DNA of 64,000 bases from Inquilinus limosus (GTDB taxonomy: Bacteria; Pseudomonadota; Alphaproteobacteria; DSM-16000; Inquilinaceae): NCBI RefSeq assembly GCF_002195995.1, contig NZ_NHON01000001.1:135906-199905 (forward strand). The letters run 5' to 3'. Position numbers and translations under genes: made by a program. The notes beneath the pieces are model-generated. The model had not been told where the DNA came from and made no database searches. It saw only the letters and a program-made list of their open reading frames with translations. This document shows, piece by piece, positions 52,306 through 60,869 of this stretch. Position 1 is the first letter of the stretch. Each line of letters begins with the position of its first letter.

Positions 52306-53958
52306 CTACCGGCTGACCCAGATGTCGTAGGCGCTCTCCGGCAGCTGCTTGAACGGCCGGAAGCCGACACCGTGGACATGCGCGGCCGCGGCGACCTGGT
52401 CCTCCGGCTCGTACAGCGGCAGGGCATAGGCCTGCTCGACGATGGCGAAGCGCTGCAGCCGCCCGTAGAGGTCAAAGCGCGTCTTGTGGTCCAGCGTGGC
52501 CGAGGCCTGCCGCAGCCAGGCCAGCAGTTCCGGCGCCGCGGCGCGGCTGTAGTTGATCGAGCCGCCCTGGTCGATCGGCAGGTAGTGCAGCTCGATGTCG
52601 ATCGCGTCGGTCGGGGTGTTGGAGTTGGCGATCGAGCCGAACCTGCCGGTGGCGCGCCGGTCGGTGTAGGTGCCGGCGTCGACATAGGCGATCGTCAGGT
52701 CGATGCCGGCCTGCTGCCGGGCCTGGGCCTGCAGCGCCTGCAACAGCACGTCGCGCTGGTCGCGCACCGTGGCCTGGGCCTGCACCACCTCGATGCTCAG
52801 GCGCTGGCCATCCTTCGTGCGGAAGCCCTCGGCGTCCCGGCCGGTCCAGCCCGCCTCGTCCAGCAGCGCATTGGCCTGCTTCGGGTCGTGGCCGTAGCTG
52901 CGCTCGATGCCGGCGTCGTAGAACTGCGCGTCGATCGGCGAGGTGATGCCCCAGGCGCGGGTGCGCTCGCCCCGGTAGACCGATCGCAGCACCGCGTCGA
53001 CATCGATGGCCGCGACCAGCGCCTTGCGCACGCGGATGTCCTGGGTCGGGCCGTAGGTGGTGTTGAGGAACAGCGAATAGGGCGTGCCGGTGTTCAGTGC
53101 CTTCTGGTAGCTGAACTCCGGATCGTCCCGGAACACCGCCGCGTCATTGCCCGGAATGCCTTCGATCAGGTCGACCTGCCCGGAGCTCAGCGCCCCGATG
53201 CGCACCGAGGATTCCGGCAGGAAGCGGTAGGTCACCTCGTCGAGATAGGCCGGCCCCCGATGCGCCGCGGTCGGCGGCGCCCAATTGTACTTGGGGTTGC
53301 GGACGAAACGGATCTCCTGGCCCTTGGTGTAGCGGTCGAGGATGAAGGGGCCGGTGCCGGCCACCTCCGGCCCGCCGGCCTTCAGCTTCGGCGACGCGAA
53401 GGCGGAAGACGCGAAGGCGGAAGGGGAGAGGATCTCCAGCCCCGCCGCGAAGTCGAGGAAGGGCGCGTAGGTGTCCTTCAGCGTCAGCTCCACCGTCCTG
53501 GCGTCGACGGCCCTGGCCTCGACCAGATGCGACACCGGGCCGGCGCTGGCGCTGCCGGAATAGGCCGGGTCCTTCAGCTCGGTGAAGGTCGTCACCACCG
53601 CGGCGGCGTCGAGCGTCTGGCCATCGCTGAAGGTGACGTCGTCGCGCAGCGTGAAGGTGTAGGTCCTGCCGTCGTCCGACACCTTGTATCCCGTCGCCAG
53701 CCAAGGCACGTAGCCGCCGTCGGCGGTGCGGGCCAGCAGGGATTCGAAGACGTTGCGCAGCAGCAGCTTGGTCTTGTCCTGCCCGTTCAGATGGGGGTTG
53801 AGCGTCGCCGGCTCGGTCTCCACGCCCCAGGTCAGCGACCCGCCGGTGACCGGCGTGTCCGCGGCGGCCACGGGCAGGCTGCGGACGCCGAAGGCAAGGA
53901 TCGAGACGCCGAATGCGGCGGCGACGGCGAGCCTCCGCAGATGCTTGCTCACGACCAA
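52306..53958 (-). CDS. Peptide-type ABC transporter substrate-binding protein (copy 2 of tandem pair)
   Basis: The 550-residue protein has a signal peptide (AVAAAFGVSILAFGVRSLPVAAA) and a body nearly parallel to its neighbour at 54003 (SLTWGVETEPATLNPHLNGQ, FESLLARTADGGYVPWLATGYKVSDDGRTYTFTLRDDVTFSDGQ, LLDEAGWTGRDAEGFRTKDGQRL). The start is TTG 53958, eight bases after AAGGAG; GTG 53952 is possible. It carries a tandem 15-base duplication (53393-53422) giving SAFAS twice, absent in the paralogue. Confidence 0.88.
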   Translation of the reverse strand: MVVSKHLRRLAVAAAFGVSILAFGVRSLPVAAADTPVTGGSLTWGVETEPATLNPHLNGQDKTKLLLRNVFESLLARTADGGYVPWLATGYKVSDDGRTYTFTLRDDVTFSDGQTLDAAAVVTTFTELKDPAYSGSASAGPVSHLVEARAVDARTVELTLKDTYAPFLDFAAGLEILSPSAFASSAFASPKLKAGGPEVAGTGPFILDRYTKGQEIRFVRNPKYNWAPPTAAHRGPAYLDEVTYRFLPESSVRIGALSSGQVDLIEGIPGNDAAVFRDDPEFSYQKALNTGTPYSLFLNTTYGPTQDIRVRKALVAAIDVDAVLRSVYRGERTRAWGITSPIDAQFYDAGIERSYGHDPKQANALLDEAGWTGRDAEGFRTKDGQRLSIEVVQAQATVRDQRDVLLQALQAQARQQAGIDLTIAYVDAGTYTDRRATGRFGSIANSNTPTDAIDIELHYLPIDQGGSINYSRAAAPELLAWLRQASATLDHKTRFDLYGRLQRFAIVEQAYALPLYEPEDQVAAAAHVHGVGFRPFKQLPESAYDIWVSR

Positions 53959-54002
53959 GATGACGTCTCCTTGCTGGCCGATCAGGCAATGACGGATGCG
54001 GG

Positions 54003-55637
54003 CTAGCGTTCGAGCCAGATGCCGTAGGCGTTCTCCGGCATCTGGAAGAACGGGCGGAACCCCTCGCCATGGACATGCGAGGCGGCGGCGATCTGGTCCT
54101 CCGGCACGTAGAGCGGCAGCCCCAGCCCCTGCTCGACGATGGCGTAGCGCTGCAGCCGGGCGTAGAGGTCGAAGCGGGTCTTGCGGTCCAGCGTCGCCGC
54201 GGCCGCCTGCAGCCAGCCCAGCACCTTCGGCGCCGCGGTGCGGCTGTAGTTGATGCGGCCGCCCCGATCCACCGGCAGGTAGTGGTACTCGATGTTGAAG
54301 CCGTCGCCGGCCGGGGTGGTCGAGTTGAGGATGGCGTCGAACCTGCCGCTGGCGGTCCGGTCGGCATAGGTGCCGGGATCGACGGTGGCGATCGCCAGGT
54401 CGATCCCGGCCTTCTGCCGCAGCTGGGCCTGCAGCGCCTGCAGCAGCACGTCGCGCTGGTCGCGCAGCGTCGCCTGGGCCTGGGTCGCCTCGATCCGCAG
54501 CCGCTGGCCGTCCCTGGTGCGAAACCCCTCGGCGTCGCGCCCGGTCCAGCCGGCCTCGTCCAGCAGCTGGTTGGCCAGCGCGGGATCGTTGCCGTAGCTG
54601 CGCTCGATGCTGGCGTCGTAGAGCTGGATGTCGATCGGCGCGGTGATGCCCCAGGACCGGGTGCGCTCGCCGCGATAGACCGACTGCAGCACCGCGTCGA
54701 CGTCGACCGCCGCGACCACCGCCCGGCGCACGCGGACGTCCTGGGTCGGGCCGAAGGTGGTGTTGAGATACAGCGTGCAGGGCGTGCCCGAATTCAGCGC
54801 GTGCTGGTAGCGGAATTCGGGGTCGTCCCGGAACAGCTCCGCATCGTTGCCGGAGATGCCCTCGATCAGGTCGACCTGGCCGGAACTCAGCGCCCCGGTG
54901 CGCACCGAGGATTCGGACAGGAAGCGGTAGGTCACCTCGTCGAGATAGGCCGGCCCCTGATGCGACGCGGTCGACGGTGCCCAGTTGTAGGCCGGGTTGC
55001 GGACGAAATGGGCGTCCTGGCCCTTGGTGTAGCGGTCGAGGATGAAGGGGCCGGTGCCGGCCACCTCGGACCCGCCGGCCTTCAGCTTCGGCGAGGCGAA
55101 GGCGGCCGGGGAGATGATCTCCAGCGCCGCGATGTAGTCGAGGAACGGGGCATAGGGGTCCTTCAGCGTCAGCTCGACCGTCCGGTCATCCACGGCCCTG
55201 GCTTCGGCGATATGGGAGATCGGCCCGGTGCTGATCGCCGCGGAATAGGCGGGGTCCTTGACCCTGGTGAAATTCGTGACGACCGCTGCAGCGTTGAATT
55301 TCTGTCCATCGCTGAAGGTGACGTCGTCGCGCAGGGTGAAGCTGTAGGTCCTGCCGTCGTCCGACACCTTGTATCCCGTCGCCAGCCAGGGGACGTAGCC
55401 GCCATCGGCCGTCCGGGCCAAAAGCGACTCGAACACATTGCGCAGCAGCAGCTTGGCCTTGGCCTGGCCATTGAGATGCGGGTTCAGCGTGGTCGGCTCA
55501 GTCTCGACGCCCCAGGTCAGCGAGCCGCCCTGCACCGGCGGGCCGCCGTCCTCCGCCCGCGCGCCGCCGAGCACTGCCATCGAAATCGCGATGCCGAGGA
55601 CAGCCCCGATCAGCCCCGTTCTTGCCACCACGGTCAT
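54003..55637 (-). CDS. Peptide-type ABC transporter substrate-binding protein (copy 1 of tandem pair)
   Basis: The 544-residue protein, taken from ATG 55637 after GGAAGG, has a signal peptide (LIGAVLGIAISMAVLGGARAED). It is strongly similar to the downstream copy across the whole length. Differences cluster in some ligand-side segments, for example TPAGDGFNIEYHYLPVDRGGRINYSR versus TPTDAIDIELHYLPIDQGGSINYSR. A longer start at 55664 is possible. It heads the minus-strand unit and is 44 bases before its twin. Confidence 0.87.
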   Translation of the reverse strand: MTVVARTGLIGAVLGIAISMAVLGGARAEDGGPPVQGGSLTWGVETEPTTLNPHLNGQAKAKLLLRNVFESLLARTADGGYVPWLATGYKVSDDGRTYSFTLRDDVTFSDGQKFNAAAVVTNFTRVKDPAYSAAISTGPISHIAEARAVDDRTVELTLKDPYAPFLDYIAALEIISPAAFASPKLKAGGSEVAGTGPFILDRYTKGQDAHFVRNPAYNWAPSTASHQGPAYLDEVTYRFLSESSVRTGALSSGQVDLIEGISGNDAELFRDDPEFRYQHALNSGTPCTLYLNTTFGPTQDVRVRRAVVAAVDVDAVLQSVYRGERTRSWGITAPIDIQLYDASIERSYGNDPALANQLLDEAGWTGRDAEGFRTRDGQRLRIEATQAQATLRDQRDVLLQALQAQLRQKAGIDLAIATVDPGTYADRTASGRFDAILNSTTPAGDGFNIEYHYLPVDRGGRINYSRTAAPKVLGWLQAAAATLDRKTRFDLYARLQRYAIVEQGLGLPLYVPEDQIAAASHVHGEGFRPFFQMPENAYGIWLER

Positions 55638-55691
55638 CCCCTTCCAGCGCACCGTCCGGACCATGCCAGAGTCATTTCACGATCTATATGC

Positions 55692-55712
55692 GTGAGTAAA
55701 AATGTTATTCAC
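55692..55712. promoter_or_regulatory. Palindromic operator candidate in divergent sulfur promoter
   Basis: GTGAGTAA and TTATTCAC (one mismatch to perfect symmetry) flank a five-base centre in the AT-rich gap between two divergent transport units. Nearby are TTTGTAGA at 55718 and again at 55745, and ACATTTGTA at 55742. The gap 55665-55901 has no gene and should hold both promoters. Confidence 0.45.
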
Positions 55713-55901
55713 TTCTGTTTGTAGAATTTTCCTAACCATCAACATTTGTAGATTGCATATATCGAAAAAATAACGATCATCTTCAGTGACTCTGACGGCC
55801 TGGCTCCTTCACCGGATCGGCAGCGATCGGGACGGCGCGATGCGAGGGCGATCCCGTCCGGGTCATTCCATGAGCAGTGCGAACCATGCGGGCCGTCGCC
55901 G

Positions 55902-56807
55902 ATGACCATGTTCTCCGCGTCTCGAAAGCCGGTGCTTCTCGCCGCGGCGGACCGCCCCGCCCCTGAGGCCCCGGCCGCCATCGGAACTCCTGGAACGGAT
56001 CTGGTCGATCCGCGCCGGGAGGGTGTCGTCCCGTCCCGGACCTCGCGGGTGCCGCGCTGGCTGCAACGCCTTGCCGGCCCCGTTCTCCTGCTGGTCGTGT
56101 GGCAGGGTCTGGCCTCGGCCGGAGTCCTCGACCTTCGCACGACGCCCAGCCCGCTCACGGTGCTGGACACGGCGATCGCCCTGATCGCCTCGGGCGAGTT
56201 GCAGGGGCATCTGCTCGCCTCGCTGGACCGGGTGCTGCGCGGGCTCGCCGTCGGCGTGTCGCTCGGCGTGATCGGAGCGCTGGCCTCGGGGCTCTCGCGC
56301 CTTGGCGAGAATCTGGTCGACGCCAATATGGAGGTCCTGCACGCCGTCCCGAATTTCGCCTTCCTGCCGCTGCTCATCGCCTGGCTCGGCATCGGCGAGG
56401 AGCCGAAGGTCGCGCTGGTGGCGCTGACCGTGTGGATCGCCGTCTACATCAACACCTACAGCGCCATCCGCAATGTCGATGCCGGGCTGATCGAGGCCGC
56501 GCGGTCGTTCGGCGTGCGCGGCAGGGAGCTGGTGACGGCCGTCGTCCTGCCGGGCGCCCTGCCCGGCTTCCTGGTCGGGCTGCGGCTGGCGCTCACCTCC
56601 GCCTGGCTGGCGCTGATCTTCGCCGAGACCATCAACGCCAAGACCGGGCTCGGCCGGATGATGAGCGACGCGCGCGAGTATTTCAGGGTCGACGTGATCT
56701 TCGTGCTGATCGCGGTCTATGCCGCCCTGGGCCTCGGCTCGCTGTCGCTCGCCCGCGCCCTGGAAGCCCGGCTGCTGCGCTGGCGGAGGACGTTCGATGG
56801 CGCTTGA
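55902..56807 (+). CDS. Sulfonate/taurine/nitrate-type ABC transporter permease (SsuC-like)
   Basis: The 301-residue membrane protein has a polar N-terminal stretch to about residue 50, then LLLVVWQGLASAGVL, SLDRVLRGLAVGVSLGVIGALASGLS, PLLIAWLGIGEEPKV and the EAA loop LIEAARSFGVRGRELVTAVVLPGALPGFLVGLRLAL, which are typical of SsuC/TauC. It overlaps the ATPase gene by 11 bases. Confidence 0.88.
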   Translation: MTMFSASRKPVLLAAADRPAPEAPAAIGTPGTDLVDPRREGVVPSRTSRVPRWLQRLAGPVLLLVVWQGLASAGVLDLRTTPSPLTVLDTAIALIASGELQGHLLASLDRVLRGLAVGVSLGVIGALASGLSRLGENLVDANMEVLHAVPNFAFLPLLIAWLGIGEEPKVALVALTVWIAVYINTYSAIRNVDAGLIEAARSFGVRGRELVTAVVLPGALPGFLVGLRLALTSAWLALIFAETINAKTGLGRMMSDAREYFRVDVIFVLIAVYAALGLGSLSLARALEARLLRWRRTFDGA

Positions 56808-57507
56808 GACAGCGGCCGTCGTCGCCCGGGACGTCGTCCGGTCGTTCCAGGACCAGGCGGTGCTGCAGGGCGTCGACCTCGACATCCGGCCGGGCGAGTT
56901 CGTCGTCCTGCTCGGGCGCAGCGGCTCCGGCAAGAGCACCTTCCTGCGCGGACTCGGGGCGCTCGACGCCGAGGTCGAAGGCTTCATCCGCGTGCCGCGC
57001 CGGCGGGCGATCGTGTTCCAGGACCCGCGCCTGATGCCGTGGCTGCCGGTGCTGCGCAACGTCACGATCGGCCTGCCGCAGACGCGAGAGACGCGGGAGC
57101 GCGGCCTCGCCGCCCTCGAGGAGGTCGGCCTCGCGGCCAAGGCGAAGGCCTGGCCGCGGACGCTGTCGGGCGGCGAGGCTCAGCGCGTGGCGCTGGCCCG
57201 GGCGATGGTGCGCGAGCCCCAGCTGCTGCTGCTCGACGAGCCGTTCGGCGCGCTGGACGCGCTGACCCGGATCCGCATGCACGCGCTGCTCCAGGACCTG
57301 TACCAGCGTCACCGGCCCGCGGTGCTGCTCGTCACCCACGACGTGGACGAGGCGATCCTGCTCGCCGACCGCGTCCTGGTCCTGACGAAGGGACAGTTGT
57401 CGCTCGACCTTCCTGTCGATATCGACGCGCCGCGCAGCCGGTCCGATCCGCGGTTCGCCGCCCTGCGCCGCCGGCTGCTCGCCGAGCTGGGCGTGACGGC
57501 GGACTGA
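56797..57507 (+). CDS. Sulfonate-type ABC transporter ATPase (SsuB-like)
   Basis: The 236-residue protein has Walker A GRSGSGKST, Q-loop VFQDPRLMPWLPVLRNV, signature LSGGEAQRVALARAM, Walker B LLLLDEPFGALDALTR and the switch His in LVTHDVDEA. The PRLMPWLPV Q-loop region is characteristic of SsuB/TauB/NrtD. Its start overlaps the permease end. Confidence 0.9.
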   Translation: MALETAAVVARDVVRSFQDQAVLQGVDLDIRPGEFVVLLGRSGSGKSTFLRGLGALDAEVEGFIRVPRRRAIVFQDPRLMPWLPVLRNVTIGLPQTRETRERGLAALEEVGLAAKAKAWPRTLSGGEAQRVALARAMVREPQLLLLDEPFGALDALTRIRMHALLQDLYQRHRPAVLLVTHDVDEAILLADRVLVLTKGQLSLDLPVDIDAPRSRSDPRFAALRRRLLAELGVTAD

Positions 57508-57546
57508 ACCGGAGCCATCGATCTCATCCTCAAGGGGGACAAGAGC

Positions 57547-58635
57547 GTGACCGACCCGCACATCCCAGCCCGCAGTTGCTCCAGCCTCTGCCGCCGCGCG
57601 GCGCTGATCACCGGCCTCGCGCTCTCCCTTGGCATCGGCGTTGCTGGGACGGCCCGGGCCGAGGATCTCGCCGCCCGCCTCGCCGCCGCGGTCCCGCCTG
57701 GCGTCCGCCTCGTGGTCGCCGAGCAGAACGACCAGGCCTCGATCCCGTGGACGCTGTCCAAGGTCTCGGAGGGCGTCCCTTACGAGGCGGAGTTCGCCAA
57801 CTTCAACGGCGGTCCGGCGGTGCTGGAGGCCCTGATCTCCGGCGGCGCCGATATCGGCTATATCGGCGAGGCGCCGCTGCCGATCGCGATCGCGGCCGGC
57901 GTCGAAGATCTCGTCGCGGTGGCGCTGAGCGCCAATCCCGGAACCGCCGGCAACTACTATGTCGTGGCGCAGCCAGATTCCGGGATCCGTTCGGTCGCCG
58001 ATCTGCGCGGCCGGACGGTGGCCTACCCGCCCGGCACGGGCCGGCACATGGCGCTGGCCAGCATCCTGCATAAGGCGGGGCTGTCGCTGGAGACCGACGT
58101 CAAGGGCGTCGAGCTCGCCGGCGCCGAGGTCGCCCCCACCTTCTCCTCCCGCGCGGTCGATGCGGCCGTCGTCCTCGGCCAGCAGTATTTCCGCATCGGC
58201 GAACCGCCGATCCTGGCCGACGGCCGCGGCCACAACTGGGGCTGGAACATCATCGTCGTGCACAAGACGTTGCTCGACGACCCTGCCAAGACGGCTGCGG
58301 TCGCCGACTTCGTCCGCCGCGCGGTCCAGTTCTACAACTGGCAGCGGGCGAACCCCGACGCCTGGATCCAGGCCAGCTATGTCGGGCAGCAGGGGCTGAC
58401 CTTCGAGCAGGGCAAGCGCCTGTTCGAGAATGACGGGCTCGGCTCCTACTACCGCATCGACGACCGCGCGGCCGAGGTCTTCCAGGAGATCGCCGACGGC
58501 CTGAAGGCCACCGGCGCGCTCAAGCGCGACATCAGCATCGCTCCGTATCTGGACCCGCGCTTCAACGACATCGTCGCCTGGCAGAACCAGGCCGACGGCG
58601 TCGTCCCGCGCGATCTCGTCCAGCCCACCCACTGA
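57547..58635 (+). CDS. Sulfonate-type ABC transporter binding protein (SsuA-like)
   Basis: The 362-residue protein starts at GTG 57547 with a signal peptide (ALITGLALSLGIGVAGTARAED). The mature part shows EAEFANFNGGPAVLEALISGGADIGYIGEAPLPIAIAAG, then VRSVADLRGRTVAYPPGTGRHMALASILHKAGLSLETDV, typical of aliphatic sulfonate and taurine binding proteins. It stands 39 bases after the ATPase gene. Confidence 0.87.
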   Translation: MTDPHIPARSCSSLCRRAALITGLALSLGIGVAGTARAEDLAARLAAAVPPGVRLVVAEQNDQASIPWTLSKVSEGVPYEAEFANFNGGPAVLEALISGGADIGYIGEAPLPIAIAAGVEDLVAVALSANPGTAGNYYVVAQPDSGIRSVADLRGRTVAYPPGTGRHMALASILHKAGLSLETDVKGVELAGAEVAPTFSSRAVDAAVVLGQQYFRIGEPPILADGRGHNWGWNIIVVHKTLLDDPAKTAAVADFVRRAVQFYNWQRANPDAWIQASYVGQQGLTFEQGKRLFENDGLGSYYRIDDRAAEVFQEIADGLKATGALKRDISIAPYLDPRFNDIVAWQNQADGVVPRDLVQPTH

Positions 58636-58682
58636 TCCCCCTGCAGCCGCGCGACCTGTCGCGCCAACCGATGGAGACCGCC

Positions 58683-59648
58683 ATGAGCACCCTTGCCGTC
58701 GCAACACCCGCGCCGAATGCCGAGCCCCGCCACATCGGCGTGCATCCCCTGACCGGGCTGATCGGAGCAGAAATCTCGGGCGTCGACCTGACGCAGCCGC
58801 TGGACGCTGCCGTCGTCGACGAGATCAAGGCCGCGCTGCTGAAGTGGAAGGTGGTGTTCTTCCGCGACCAGCCGCTGACCCATGACCAGCATGTCGCCTT
58901 CGCCAGCGCCTTCGGCGCCCCCACCGTCGGCCATCCGGTGTTCGGCTTCGTCGAGGGGCATCCGCAGGTCTATTCGGTGGCCCGCGACCGCTTCGCCGAG
59001 CGCCATGTCGGCGAGCCGCTGATCCGCCCCTGGACCGGCTGGCACACGGATGTCACCGCGGCGGTCAACCCGCCCGCCGCCTCGATCCTGCGCGGCGTCG
59101 ACATCCCGCCCTATGGCGGCGACACGCTGTGGACCAATCTCGCCGTTGCCTATCAGGGCCTGTCGGAGACTCTTCGCGCCTTCGTCGACACGCTCCGCGG
59201 CGTCCACTACTTCTCGCCGCCGGAAGGCCAGGAGGCGACCGAATCCTTCATCAAGAAGAACCAGGCCCGCCCGCTGGTCAGCGAGCACCCGCTGGTCAGC
59301 GTCATCCCCGAGAGCGGCGAGCGCGTGCTGTTCGTGAGCCCGTCCTTCCTCAAGCGCGTGACCGGCCTGCACCCGCGCGAGAGCCAGCAGCTGCTGGAGC
59401 TGCTGTTCGAGCACATCGCGCGGCCGGAATACACCGTCCGCTTCCGCTGGCAGCCCGGGAGCATCGCCTTCTGGGACAATCGCGCCACCGCGCATCTGGC
59501 GCCGCGGGACATCTTCAGCCTGGATTTCAACCGGCAGCTCTACCGCATCACGCTGCGCGGCGAGGTCCCGGTCGGGGTGGACGGCCGCCCGTCGACCGCG
59601 ATCAAGGGCGATCCGTTCGAGGCCTACACGCCGAGCAACGCGCACTGA
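58683..59648 (+). CDS. TauD/TfdA-family Fe(II)/2-oxoglutarate dioxygenase
   Basis: The 321-residue enzyme has the facial triad H121, D123 (TGWHTDVTA) and H271 (ATAHLAPRD), and 2-oxoglutarate-binding Arg near R284/R288 (NRQLYRITLRG). GGAGACC just upstream favours ATG 58683 over 58671. Next to a sulfonate importer it should hydroxylate the carbon next to a sulfonate or sulfate ester, releasing sulfite or sulfate. Taurine, alkyl sulfonates and alkyl sulfates are all possible. Confidence 0.88.
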   Translation: MSTLAVATPAPNAEPRHIGVHPLTGLIGAEISGVDLTQPLDAAVVDEIKAALLKWKVVFFRDQPLTHDQHVAFASAFGAPTVGHPVFGFVEGHPQVYSVARDRFAERHVGEPLIRPWTGWHTDVTAAVNPPAASILRGVDIPPYGGDTLWTNLAVAYQGLSETLRAFVDTLRGVHYFSPPEGQEATESFIKKNQARPLVSEHPLVSVIPESGERVLFVSPSFLKRVTGLHPRESQQLLELLFEHIARPEYTVRFRWQPGSIAFWDNRATAHLAPRDIFSLDFNRQLYRITLRGEVPVGVDGRPSTAIKGDPFEAYTPSNAH

Positions 59649-59717
59649 CCACCCTTGTGCAGCTCGCGGTTGCGGAGCCTCGCGGCCGACGATCCGGAGA
59701 CAGGTGAGACATCCACC

Positions 59718-60662
59718 ATGCCGAGAGTCTTCAACAGCATCACCGAGCTGATCGGGAACACGCCGCTGCTCGAGCTGCACAACTATCCCCGCAGGCGCGA
59801 TCTCGCCGCCCGGATCCTGGTCAAGATCGAGTCCTTCAATCCGGCGGGCAGCGTGAAGGACCGGATCGCCTGGGCGATCCTGAAGGACGCCGAGGAGGCC
59901 GGGAAACTCCGCCCGGGGGACCTGATCGTCGACGTCACCAGCGGCAACACCGGCATCGGCCTGGCCGCCGTCGCCGCATCGCGTGGCTACCGGGCGAAAT
60001 TCTACGCCAGCGACAACATCAGCCCGGACAAGGTCAAGATCCTGCGCCTGTTCGGGGCCGAGGTGGTGCCGGTCAAGAACGAGTTCTTCCTCGACCCCGA
60101 GGCGCTCGAGAAGATCACCCAAAGGGTCCAGGAGGAGAATCCAGGCGCGTTCTTCACCGACCAGCTCGCCAACCCGGCCAATCCGCGGGTGCATTTCGAG
60201 ACCACGGGGCCGGAGATCTGGCGCGACACCGACGGGGCCGTGGACATCCTGGTCGGCGGCGTGGGGACCGGCGGCACCCTCTCGGGCGCAGGCCGGTTTC
60301 TCAAGTCGCAAAAGCCGGGCCTGAAGGTGGTGATCGCCGAGCCGGCCGAGGACTCGCTGCCGACGGAGGAGAACCCGTATCCCGCCCAGATCGACGGCGT
60401 GCACAAGGTCACCGAGGTGCCGCCCGAGCAACTGCCGAGGAACTTCGACACCACCATTGCCGACGAGGTCATCGCCCTGAACACCAGCGATGCCAAGGAA
60501 GCGGCGCTGGCCTTGGTGGCGGAGGAAGGCGTCTTCGCCGGTGTCTCATCCGGGGCCGCGCTCTGGGCCGCAACTCAACTAGCGGCGCGGCAGGAAAATG
60601 CCGGCAAGGTCATTGTGGTCATCCTGCCGGATCTCGGTGAACGCTACCTGACATCGTTCTGA
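59718..60662 (+). CDS. cysK: Cysteine synthase (O-acetylserine sulfhydrylase)
   Basis: The 314-residue PLP enzyme has the PLP Lys47 in FNPAGSVKDRIAW, the substrate loop VTSGNTGIGLA and the phosphate loop GVGTGGTLSGAGRFLK, with late GVFAGVSSGAALWAA. It joins sulfide to O-acetylserine to make cysteine. It ends the sulfonate unit, so sulfur liberated here and in the neighbouring units would be reassimilated. It could be the CysM type; the short length and TSGNT loop fit CysK or CysM equally. Confidence 0.87.
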   Translation: MPRVFNSITELIGNTPLLELHNYPRRRDLAARILVKIESFNPAGSVKDRIAWAILKDAEEAGKLRPGDLIVDVTSGNTGIGLAAVAASRGYRAKFYASDNISPDKVKILRLFGAEVVPVKNEFFLDPEALEKITQRVQEENPGAFFTDQLANPANPRVHFETTGPEIWRDTDGAVDILVGGVGTGGTLSGAGRFLKSQKPGLKVVIAEPAEDSLPTEENPYPAQIDGVHKVTEVPPEQLPRNFDTTIADEVIALNTSDAKEAALALVAEEGVFAGVSSGAALWAATQLAARQENAGKVIVVILPDLGERYLTSF

Positions 60663-60869
60663 CATTCCTTTGACCCGACCTTCGGTGCGCCGGCCCCCGC
60701 GTTCTTCCTGATGCGCTTCGCCACCCGCTGCAGGGACGGAATCAGGCGCGGATTGCGCCACCGACTGCGACTAGTCGCGGGTGATTTGGACCTGCAGACC
60801 CAAGGCGTTGATTTTATTGTCCAACGCGCGGGTCCAGACTTTCGCGCGGGGCCGGTTTTGCTCCGTCGG
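60663..60869. other. Gene-free gap with motifs shared with 13.9-14.1 kb
   Basis: No gene is seen between the convergent cysK and oxidase genes. CTAGTCGCGGGTGAT (60771) and TTCGCGCGGGGCCGG (60841) match motifs at 13871 and 14072 in the same order and orientation. Confidence 0.35.

Noticed and set aside
55801-55901. Possible riboswitch-like folding upstream of the sulfonate importer
   Set aside because: Only short GGACGG/CCGTCC complementarity was found and no SAM or other known riboswitch core was recognised.
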